Positions 1 through 7,122 of a stretch of 17,242 bases of DNA are shown here, piece by piece. The stretch is from Candidatus Segatella violae (GTDB lineage Bacteria > Bacteroidota > Bacteroidia > Bacteroidales > Bacteroidaceae): contig DJSH01000004.1 of the NCBI GenBank assembly GCA_002440225.1, positions 26,316 through 43,557 of the forward strand. Reading direction: 5' to 3'. The position numbers and the translations under genes were made by a program. The notes under the pieces were generated by a model that saw only the letters and a program-made list of their open reading frames with translations, made no database searches and was not told the DNA's origin. Each line of letters starts with the position of its first letter. Within the stretch, counting starts at the first letter, position 1.

Positions 1-1270
1 GATAAATGACAAACAATACGATACCTCTCAATATGAGGTAGAGCACAAAGGCGAGCCACAAGGCGTGGTTACCCATCAAGGGATGCAATGCGAAGAAGAG
101 GGCAAAGAACGTAGCCGAGGCGATGGCGGTGGAACAGAGCATCGACTTCGACTGGGTGATGCCCACAAAGATGCCATCGAAGACGAACGCCGACATTCCT
201 GCCAAAGGTATCAGTATCGCCCATCCAAAGTATTCACCCGATGCCGAGATTACCCGCTCATCGCTCGTCAGCAAGCCGAGAAAGTTCTCGCCACCTATTA
301 TATATAATAAGGTGAAAGCCACAGCCACTCCTACCCCGAACATCATCGTTCGCCTCACCACCTCATGAAAGGCCGTCATATTCTTGGCTCCATAATACTT
401 ACCCGCCAAAGCCTCAGCAGCGTAGGCAAAACCATCCATAAAATAGGAGAAGATGGTAAAGAGTGTCATCAGCAAGGTGTTGACAGCCAACACGATGGTA
501 CTTTCCCTGGAACCTGCCGCCGTAAAGAAGAGGTTTACTGCTACGAGGCATACCGTACGGAGGAAAATGTCCTTGTTCAAGGAAAAGAATCGCTTCAAGG
601 GTTCCGCAGCAAAGAGGTTCTTGCGATAATCATACTTGTCGAGGCGGCGGTAATAAATGCGGTAGAGCAGACAAGCCATCAGGAATCCCCACCATTGGGC
701 GATGACCGTACCAAGCGCCACGCCTTCCACCGTCATATCGCAAGCGAAAACCAAGGTGAGCGAGGCGATGATGTTGACCACATTCTGAGTCAACGACACC
801 ACCATAGGAATGCGTGTGTTCTGCATACCGATGTACCAGCCTGTGAATCCATAGAGTCCGAGCACGGCAGGCGCTCCCCAAATACAGACATAGCAGTATC
901 TGCAAGCCAGCTCCACGACATCCTCCTCCGGTGCCATCGCCCACAAGCCACACGCAATGATGACTTTCTGAAGGATGAAGAACAGTAGTCCTATCCCCAC
1001 TCCTATCGAAAGGGAACGCACCAAGAGCCTCAGCACCTCGGCAAGGTCTCTTCTGCCGAGCGCCTGCGAAGTCATTCCGCTCGTTCCCATCCTGAGGAAT
1101 CCGAAGAGCCAATAGATGACATTGAAGAGCATCGAGCCTACAGCTATCGCCCCGATGTAACTGGCGTCGCCGATATGTCCGACGATAGCGACATCCACCA
1201 AACCTAAAAGCGGTACCGTGATATTGCTGATGATCGACGGTACCGCTAATTGTAATATTCGTTTATTCAC
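1..1270 (-). CDS. MATE family multidrug efflux transporter (3' end outside window)
   Basis: This is an inner-membrane antiporter of the MATE family, which exports drugs or metabolites using a Na+ or H+ gradient. The frame is open from a GTG at 1270 to the window edge, giving 423 codons; family members are usually about 430-450 residues, so only a short C-terminal piece is missing. The N-terminus contains LLGLVDVAIVGHIGDASYIG and FLRMGTSGMTSQALGRRDL, typical of the DinF-like branch, and later FVFDGIFVGITQSKSM. Many hydrophobic segments fit the expected 12 membrane helices. The GTG start is chosen because an in-frame TAA lies at 1280-1282 and the family-like sequence begins at once. It starts 24 bases after the preceding gene, so it is probably the last gene of the operon beginning at 5338. 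Family assignment is firm; substrate is unknown. Confidence 0.9.
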   Translation of the reverse strand, partial: MNKRILQLAVPSIISNITVPLLGLVDVAIVGHIGDASYIGAIAVGSMLFNVIYWLFGFLRMGTSGMTSQALGRRDLAEVLRLLVRSLSIGVGIGLLFFILQKVIIACGLWAMAPEEDVVELACRYCYVCIWGAPAVLGLYGFTGWYIGMQNTRIPMVVSLTQNVVNIIASLTLVFACDMTVEGVALGTVIAQWWGFLMACLLYRIYYRRLDKYDYRKNLFAAEPLKRFFSLNKDIFLRTVCLVAVNLFFTAAGSRESTIVLAVNTLLMTLFTIFSYFMDGFAYAAEALAGKYYGAKNMTAFHEVVRRTMMFGVGVAVAFTLLYIIGGENFLGLLTSDERVISASGEYFGWAILIPLAGMSAFVFDGIFVGITQSKSMLCSTAIASATFFALFFALHPLMGNHALWLAFVLYLILRGIVLFVIY

Positions 1271-1294
1271 GTTTTCAACTTACTTTTCTTACAT

Positions 1295-3445
1295 TCATTT
1301 TGCAATCACCATCTGCTTATCAGCAAAAGCACTACAAGCATCAACCAAAGCTAACAGTTTACTCCAATTAGAGACAGGTTCCACTCTATGAGCAAAACAT
1401 TTGCGCACATACACTTTTACACATTCATTTCCTGCGCTAGCCTTAACCGTGAACTCACCGCACTCATTAACGACCGAAGTCTCTATTTTCTTCAATGCTT
1501 CTGCAGAGACCCTATATCCCTGTGGCAACGGAATCTCAATATTCCATTCATCCACAAACGCTATCTTGCGCCAGACATCATCGGCACGCACTCGGTCCTT
1601 TCCTTCCAGTTTCAAAGAAGTACCTATCAATTTTCCAACTGATAGCAAGAAATTGTTTCCTGCTTTTTTCACCAATCCATCCATCACATAATCTATATGA
1701 TAAACAAAGTTGGCACTATCGCTTCTGATACCCAAGCAATCTATACCATATCCATTGACTTGTACGGGGTCACTCTCATGATAGCCACTGACTTCTGCCT
1801 TAAACTGATCTATGTCGTTTTTCTTAAACTCATTGAAAATTCCCTTTAATTCAGCAGCTTCCTTCTTTGCATAACAAGAGTACGGATCTTTGTCGTCGTA
1901 TTTCAAATAACGCCAATAAGCTTCAAGTTGACTTGGACCAAAAAGCGTATTATTAGGACTCACCAACGACTGACCATACATTTTCTGCTCACCAGAATAA
2001 GTTACCTTCCGATTGATATCAAGTTTTGTACCATCAAGTTTAACCACTATATCATTCACCGACTTATTGTCATCGGCTTGGCTCACAGGAATCGTTATTT
2101 GTTCCTCGGAATCTTGCATATACGCCTTTCTACCTTGATATATGTAAGGTATCTCGGAAGCAACCTTAGGATAAGTACCCGGAAAATAGTACTTATTAGT
2201 ACCCTTTAGACGGAAGAACCAGGAGGTAGAATTATAATTGATCAGTTTATCCACTGGCAATGCACCAAACGGAGTGGTAATACCCATCTCCAATTCTACA
2301 CCCAATTTACGCAAGTAGTTAGGCACCGTATTAAAAGTTCGCTGTGAGGCTCCCTCACTAACATATTCAAAAGAATAAATACGATCAGCTTTCTCCTCGG
2401 CAGACATCCCTTCATTTTTTGCAGACTTGAAAACACTCTTCTGCGTACTAGGAAGACCTGCAGGAGAATATCCACCCTTAGATACATAAGTTTTCTGCAA
2501 TTTCCAATCGTCTTGCAAGAAAGGAGTTGCATCGGGATTACCTCGAACACCTTTTTGGCGCATAGCCTTCTCTACTACAGCACTCTTGGTCTTGGTTGGT
2601 GTAATATACATCTCTATGAAAGGCGACTGCTCCAAAGGATTATACCAATTGGATGGCTCTGCATCCATCGGCTTGTCTAGAACCATATCTAGGACTGCAT
2701 TTTTGTCTTTGTCTATGGTCTGGGTAAATTCTGGGGCACCATTCATCGTTCGATAAACAGTGGCTAGACTTTGGTCTAGCACACAGTGAACCTTGGTATA
2801 AAGGACTGGCTCGTCTTGACGAAGAACAAAAAAGAAAGGATCCAGTTGCTGTTCTTGTGTATCAATCTGATCTAAAGAAAAGACATCAATGCAGTCGCCC
2901 ACTTCCAAACCAGGCACTGCAATCTTCTGACTCAAGTCCTTGTCTTTTTTGCCTTCCTTTATATCAACATAGTCATCCAGACTCACTTCCTGCACTGTAC
3001 CATTCTTCTTAATGACACGAATGCCAAGCACTGTATTCGTCTTGTGATGATACCCCCATGTCCACTTTCTGCTTTTCGTCTTGAAAGTAAACTCAGAATA
3101 ATCCTTCAACGCCTTCTTGTCATTGATTTGGATTAACATACGCTCCATATCTGTACAGTCTATCTGGCGAGTGAGACGGAGATTGATAAATAATTCCGTC
3201 GTAGCCTTACGATAATAATCGGTGCTCAATTCTCGATAATAAGAGAGAATGACGGCCGAAGCATTCTTGTACTTGTCTGGAACCGTGCGCTTCTGAAAGT
3301 CAGCAGGCGTACTGCTCCAAACTTCTTGCCGCACCTTTTGCGCCAACTTTAAATAATCGGCTTTCTCATCTGCATTCACAGACAATACCAAGAGCTGCAA
3401 CAATAGAATACTAAAGACAACTCGGATTACTTTTACCTTTCCCAT
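1295..3445 (-). CDS. Secreted DUF3857/transglutaminase-like homologue, apparently catalytically dead
   Basis: The 716-residue product has a Sec signal peptide (hydrophobic stretch about residues 8-23, cleavage probably near A25), so it should act in the periplasm or beyond. The middle and C-terminal parts match the 618-residue transglutaminase encoded just upstream. KYYFPGTYP and IPYIYQGRKA correspond to PYYLDATNP and PDNIQGKMA there, and both proteins end in a W-(S/N)-K-(L/I)-L...AC...QMV/QVV segment. At the aligned catalytic positions the Cys appears replaced by Ser367, the His by Thr407 and the Asp by Pro422, and about 30 residues before the Cys site are missing. By inference it is a pseudoenzyme that may bind rather than cleave or crosslink. 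It lies 36 bases after the upstream gene and 24 before the MATE gene. No substrate can be named. Confidence 0.8.
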   Translation of the reverse strand: MGKVKVIRVVFSILLLQLLVLSVNADEKADYLKLAQKVRQEVWSSTPADFQKRTVPDKYKNASAVILSYYRELSTDYYRKATTELFINLRLTRQIDCTDMERMLIQINDKKALKDYSEFTFKTKSRKWTWGYHHKTNTVLGIRVIKKNGTVQEVSLDDYVDIKEGKKDKDLSQKIAVPGLEVGDCIDVFSLDQIDTQEQQLDPFFFVLRQDEPVLYTKVHCVLDQSLATVYRTMNGAPEFTQTIDKDKNAVLDMVLDKPMDAEPSNWYNPLEQSPFIEMYITPTKTKSAVVEKAMRQKGVRGNPDATPFLQDDWKLQKTYVSKGGYSPAGLPSTQKSVFKSAKNEGMSAEEKADRIYSFEYVSEGASQRTFNTVPNYLRKLGVELEMGITTPFGALPVDKLINYNSTSWFFRLKGTNKYYFPGTYPKVASEIPYIYQGRKAYMQDSEEQITIPVSQADDNKSVNDIVVKLDGTKLDINRKVTYSGEQKMYGQSLVSPNNTLFGPSQLEAYWRYLKYDDKDPYSCYAKKEAAELKGIFNEFKKNDIDQFKAEVSGYHESDPVQVNGYGIDCLGIRSDSANFVYHIDYVMDGLVKKAGNNFLLSVGKLIGTSLKLEGKDRVRADDVWRKIAFVDEWNIEIPLPQGYRVSAEALKKIETSVVNECGEFTVKASAGNECVKVYVRKCFAHRVEPVSNWSKLLALVDACSAFADKQMVIAK

Positions 3446-3481
3446 AATTCTTCTTTTTTAATTATGAATAATACATTCAAC

Positions 3482-5338
3482 TCATTTCACCTTTAACACT
3501 ACTTGCTCATTACAAGCTGTTCCCCAATCGCTGAGTATCTTGTTCCAAGTACTGATTTCGCTTCGAGGAACACGTCTATGGTGTATTACACACTCCTTAT
3601 GCATCACAAGTTGATTACCCTCATGAGAATAAGTGCGACTAAAATCAACCCATGCTGTATGAATCTGATAAGGTGCAGGGAGACTGCCAACCTCCAGTTT
3701 TTCGGGAATCAAAATCTTCACATCACGTACCTCCTTAGAGCGCAAGTCTATCATGTAATCGGAAACACGCTTGGTCGTATCCACAGGAGCCAGAAAAAGG
3801 TTCTCGTCGAGATTGATATCCAAATAAACACTGCCATCAACCAGCTGTCCAGCTCCCTTTTTCTTAAAAGAAGCTGTGATATTCAAAGCCTTATCCTGAG
3901 GACGTTTTCCCATCATCTCAATATCCGCAATCTCATCCAATCGTTCCTTCACTCCCATCGCTGCCGCCATGGCTTTCTCTTTTTCATCTTGTGCTGTAGC
4001 GTCATTCCCCACTAGCACCCAAGACTTCATATCGCCCTTCCATTTAGAGCACAAATTGCCTTTTATATCGAAAATTCCATCTTCTCTAGATTCCAAAGTC
4101 GCCTGATATGTTATCGAAGAAGAGCACGCATCAGCAGTCATCTCAGGCAACTTATTCATACGAAAGCTATCTCCGTCTTCCACCAAAGCCATCTTTCCTT
4201 GTATATTGTCCGGTACATAGCCTAGAGGAATATATGGATTCGTAGCATCTAGATAATAGGGCTTTCCTTGATAGAAAACCGTACATATCGCATGATCGAT
4301 AGATGCAATGGAAGGGGTTTCCTGCAAAGAATAAGGTACATCCCATGTCCCAATATCCGTTTGGCGGGCATCAAAGCCTTGCGCCTTGAGCAAGGTCTTG
4401 AGCAAAAGTGCCATAGCCTTGCAGTCTCCATAACGCTTACGAATAGTTTCAGCAGGCGTTGCTGGTTGATGGGCGGAGATTCCTGCCTCAAAAGCCAAAT
4501 ATCTGATATTTCGCTGCACCCAGGCATAAGTATTAGCAATCTTATCCACATCGTTTTTCGCTCCCTTTTGTATCTCGCTAAGTATTTCTGCTTGCTGAGG
4601 AATAGAGCAATCCACATTAGCCAACTGATGAGACCATGCAAACATATCTTGCAGGCTTTGGAAAGCTCCCAAAACCAAGAGATGAGGAGCTCTATATCCC
4701 CAAGAGGACGAATTAGGTTCAATCGACTGAGCTGGCAGAGCATGAACTACATAAGTAAAAACAGAATCTCCATCCGCATTACACATAGCACTTTTCTCTA
4801 CACTAGCAGGAAGATTATATTCTTTTATCCGAAACTGCTGGAAGGCTTTTGGCTTGATTATCTCTATCTTCTTATGCTCTACATAATCTGCTTCACACAA
4901 AGGAATGGTTGTGAAATAAATAGGATCGAGATAGGTTCGAGCAAAAGAAGCTTTCAGAGTCTTACCAACCTTTGGAATCTGATAGCTAAAGTAGCAAATC
5001 TTGGTATCATCATAAAAGACATTACGAGGAATGGCAGACTTGTATTGTGCATATCCCTTACACTGTGCTTTGTCCAAACGAATAAATTCTCCGTAATAAA
5101 CACATGGTTGAACTAAAGCAGCATATTGGGTTACGCCATATTCATAATCCGTTGTGTTAACGACAATAGTTTTACCTGCGTCATCAGTTTTGAAGACGTA
5201 TCTATCATTACATTGCAATATATGTACATTGTCATCAGCCTTTTGAGCCGATATGGGTTGTAAAAAGGCTAAGAGCAATATCATCATACTGCACAAATCT
5301 GCAAGTCCGTATTGGGTTTTTTTTCTCATTTTCATCAT
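3482..5338 (-). CDS. Secreted DUF3857 transglutaminase-like protein
   Basis: The 618-residue product has a signal peptide (about residues 1-31, ending PISA before Q32) and is expected in the periplasm or outside the cell. The N-terminal part (about 35-230) resembles DUF3857. It is followed by a transglutaminase-like core with an apparent catalytic triad: Cys306 in YGDCKAMALLLKTLL, His349 in SIDHAICTVFY and Asp364 in YYLDATNP. Bacterial members of this superfamily often act as cysteine proteases or amidases rather than crosslinkers; the reaction here is unknown. The start is one of several clustered ATGs at 5338, 5335 and 5329, and the choice does not change the signal peptide. It is the first gene of a probable three-gene operon, with a TACCTTTG box upstream at 5392-5399. 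The paired downstream homologue lacks the triad, suggesting the two work together. Confidence 0.85.
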   Translation of the reverse strand: MMKMRKKTQYGLADLCSMMILLLAFLQPISAQKADDNVHILQCNDRYVFKTDDAGKTIVVNTTDYEYGVTQYAALVQPCVYYGEFIRLDKAQCKGYAQYKSAIPRNVFYDDTKICYFSYQIPKVGKTLKASFARTYLDPIYFTTIPLCEADYVEHKKIEIIKPKAFQQFRIKEYNLPASVEKSAMCNADGDSVFTYVVHALPAQSIEPNSSSWGYRAPHLLVLGAFQSLQDMFAWSHQLANVDCSIPQQAEILSEIQKGAKNDVDKIANTYAWVQRNIRYLAFEAGISAHQPATPAETIRKRYGDCKAMALLLKTLLKAQGFDARQTDIGTWDVPYSLQETPSIASIDHAICTVFYQGKPYYLDATNPYIPLGYVPDNIQGKMALVEDGDSFRMNKLPEMTADACSSSITYQATLESREDGIFDIKGNLCSKWKGDMKSWVLVGNDATAQDEKEKAMAAAMGVKERLDEIADIEMMGKRPQDKALNITASFKKKGAGQLVDGSVYLDINLDENLFLAPVDTTKRVSDYMIDLRSKEVRDVKILIPEKLEVGSLPAPYQIHTAWVDFSRTYSHEGNQLVMHKECVIHHRRVPRSEISTWNKILSDWGTACNEQVVLKVK

Positions 5339-5391
5339 ACCCTACCATTTATTAGTTATTCTTTTTGCAAAAATAAGAAAAAAAACGAGAA

Positions 5392-5399
5392 CAAAGGTA
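5392..5399 (-). promoter_or_regulatory. Bacteroidota -7 box for the transglutaminase operon
   Basis: On the minus strand this reads TACCTTTG, a perfect match to TAnnTTTG, about 55 bases before the first ATG. No clear TTG is seen at the -33 spacing, so it is a half-supported promoter. Confidence 0.5.
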
Positions 5400-5452
5400 A
5401 TGAAAAGAGATTATTTTGTATTTTATACGTAAAAATGCATCATAGTATAATT

Positions 5453-5493
5453 AAAAGAGACAAAAGCTACCAACTGATGATAACTTTTGCCTC
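5453..5493 (-). terminator. Rho-independent terminator after trpS
   Basis: On the minus strand a 10-base-pair stem (GAGGCAAAAG with CTTTTGTCTC, one G-U pair) with a 17-base loop is followed by TTTT. It lies about 30 bases after the trpS stop codon and separates trpS from the transglutaminase operon. Confidence 0.75.
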
Positions 5494-5525
5494 TTCATTT
5501 ATAGTTCAATCTTTCTATCTCATTA

Positions 5526-6611
5526 TCAAATCTTGAACTTCGCTGCCTGCTCCTCGATATAGGCTGCATCAGCAAAGTAGTCGATGCGCATAGCCTTGCG
5601 GACCTCATCCATAGTCTGGGCTGCAAACTCACGAGCACTCTCGCTACCCTTCTTCAAGATATTGAATACCTCTGGAATGTCCTGCTCAAACTCATGACGA
5701 CGTGCACGGATAGGGTCGAGCATCTTATTGATGACGCTGTTCAAGAACTTCTTGGTCATACCATCACCGATGCCACCCTTCACATACTGCTCCTTCAACT
5801 CGTCCAAGTTCTTGAACTCAGGCCAGAACTCAGCGAAGTCCTCTGGAGTAGAGAATGCCTCCATGTAAGTGAACACGGCATTGCCCTCCAAGTGTCCAGG
5901 CTCCTCCATGCTCATACGAGGCTCACCGTTAGACATCTTCTTCACCTTCTTCCAAACGGTCTTCGCATCATCGCTCAGATAGATGCAGTTGCCGAGGCTC
6001 TTGCTCATCTTCTCCTTGCCATCGGTTCCAGGAAGGCGACGGCAAACGGCATTCTCTGGAAGCAAGATGTTTGGCTCGACCAATACTGGAGCATAAATCT
6101 GATTGAAACGACGTACCAACTCGCGGGTTACCTCCAACATAGGCTCCTGATCCTCGCCTGCAGGCACGGTAGTAGCCTTGAAAGCGGTGATGTCGGCAGC
6201 CTGACTCACAGGATAGCAGAAGAAACCGAGCGGAATGTTTGCCTCGAAGTTGCGCATCTTGATCTCGGTCTTCACGGTTGGGTTGCGCTGAACACGAGAT
6301 ACACTGATGAGGTTCATCAAATAAACAGTCAACTCAGCCAACTCAGGAATCATACTCTGGATATAGAGCGTACACTTCTCTGGGTCGAGACCTGCAGAGA
6401 GATAATCGAGAGCCACCTCGATGATGTTCTGGCGAATCTTCTCAGGGTTGTCGGCATTGTCGGTCAAAGCCTGAACATCTGCCATGAATACGAACATACG
6501 GTCGAAGTCGCCAGCATTCTGAAGTTGCACACGGCGCTGGAGAGAACCGATGTAGTGACCTAAGTGAAGTTTACCAGTTGGACGGTCGCCCGTCAATATG
6601 ATTTTTCCCAT
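5526..6611 (-). CDS. trpS: Tryptophan--tRNA ligase
   Basis: This cytoplasmic class I aminoacyl-tRNA synthetase charges tRNA(Trp) with tryptophan using ATP. The 361-residue product has the usual bacterial length. TGDRPTGKLHLGHYIGSL near the N-terminus carries the HIGH-type motif (HLGH, residues 16-19). GEDQ at 152-155 is the conserved active-site block of TrpS, and KMSKS lies at 201-205. The start at 6611 places the HIGH motif at the expected distance from the N-terminus. A TACCTTTG box lies about 30 bases upstream and a terminator follows the stop, so it appears to be a single-gene unit. Nothing unusual is seen. The call is firm. Confidence 0.98.
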   Translation of the reverse strand: MGKIILTGDRPTGKLHLGHYIGSLQRRVQLQNAGDFDRMFVFMADVQALTDNADNPEKIRQNIIEVALDYLSAGLDPEKCTLYIQSMIPELAELTVYLMNLISVSRVQRNPTVKTEIKMRNFEANIPLGFFCYPVSQAADITAFKATTVPAGEDQEPMLEVTRELVRRFNQIYAPVLVEPNILLPENAVCRRLPGTDGKEKMSKSLGNCIYLSDDAKTVWKKVKKMSNGEPRMSMEEPGHLEGNAVFTYMEAFSTPEDFAEFWPEFKNLDELKEQYVKGGIGDGMTKKFLNSVINKMLDPIRARRHEFEQDIPEVFNILKKGSESAREFAAQTMDEVRKAMRIDYFADAAYIEEQAAKFKI

Positions 6612-6641
6612 TATATTTTACAATTTATTGTTATTTTGGTG

Positions 6642-6649
6642 CAAAGGTA
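6642..6649 (-). promoter_or_regulatory. Bacteroidota -7 box for trpS
   Basis: On the minus strand the sequence is TACCTTTG, matching TAnnTTTG, 30 bases before the trpS ATG. The -33 region is weak (TTATA-like, no clear TTG). Confidence 0.55.
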
Positions 6650-6693
6650 CAACAAAATATCGAGAAACTATAATAAATGGGTGTAAAAATAAG

Positions 6694-7017
6694 CTAATGC
6701 CGTTCTTGCTGTATGATTTTTGCCGCCCGTGGCAACACGGTCACCACCAAAGCAATCGCCGTATCGCCCTTGCCGTCTATATAATCTACAATCACCGAAT
6801 CGGCTGGCACCATGATGCCCTCGTTATAGCGAGCCGAGTCGAGATTGAATATCATCGAGTCTTCACCACACACTACCGTTAGGGAGCGAATCGTGTCGTT
6901 GTCAATCTGCACACTCTTCACGAGTCCTCTCACATTCTTGAGCTCTTTCTTTCCGCAACTTCCCAACGAGAGGAGCACGCAAACGGAAACCACCAAAAAT
7001 AAAAACACCTTTCTCAT
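6694..7017 (-). CDS. Small hypothetical lipoprotein
   Basis: The 107-residue product starts with a lipoprotein signal peptide, and the lipobox LGSC puts the lipidated cysteine at residue 21. It is followed by GKKELKNV with no acidic run, so it may stay in the periplasmic leaflet rather than be exported to the surface. The mature part of about 87 residues is mostly beta-prone (VRGLVKSVQIDNDTIRSLTVV, then SMIFNLDSARYNEGIMVPADSVIVDYIDG), suggesting a small beta-barrel or OB-like fold, but I do not recognise a family. It lies between the terminator of the 975-residue lipoprotein gene and trpS. No convincing promoter is visible in the short space after that terminator. Confidence 0.8.
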   Translation of the reverse strand: MRKVFLFLVVSVCVLLSLGSCGKKELKNVRGLVKSVQIDNDTIRSLTVVCGEDSMIFNLDSARYNEGIMVPADSVIVDYIDGKGDTAIALVVTVLPRAAKIIQQERH

Positions 7018-7037
7018 ATAGCTGAATAATAATATGT

Positions 7038-7070
7038 AAAAAAGGGGACGTTCGGAAACCGAGCGTCCCC
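7038..7070 (-). terminator. Strong Rho-independent terminator after the 975-residue lipoprotein gene
   Basis: On the minus strand a GC-rich stem of about 12 base pairs (GGGGACGCTCGG with CCGAACGTCCCC, one wobble) with a 3-base loop is followed by six T residues. It lies about 50 bases past the stop codon and just before the small lipoprotein gene. Confidence 0.9.
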
Positions 7071-7122
7071 CCGATGTTTAACTTTTAAATCATCTCAGCG
7101 TATCGCTGTACCGCCTTTCTTA

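Noticed and set aside
365..988. Plus-strand open frame opposite the MATE gene
   Set aside because: The minus-strand frame reads a continuous MATE transporter through the whole region, so this is a shadow.
4268..5116. Plus-strand open frame opposite the transglutaminase gene
   Set aside because: Antisense shadow; the minus-strand frame has a signal peptide and catalytic motifs.
5694..6563. Plus-strand open frame opposite trpS
   Set aside because: It is a shadow of the trpS coding sequence, with no recognisable protein features.
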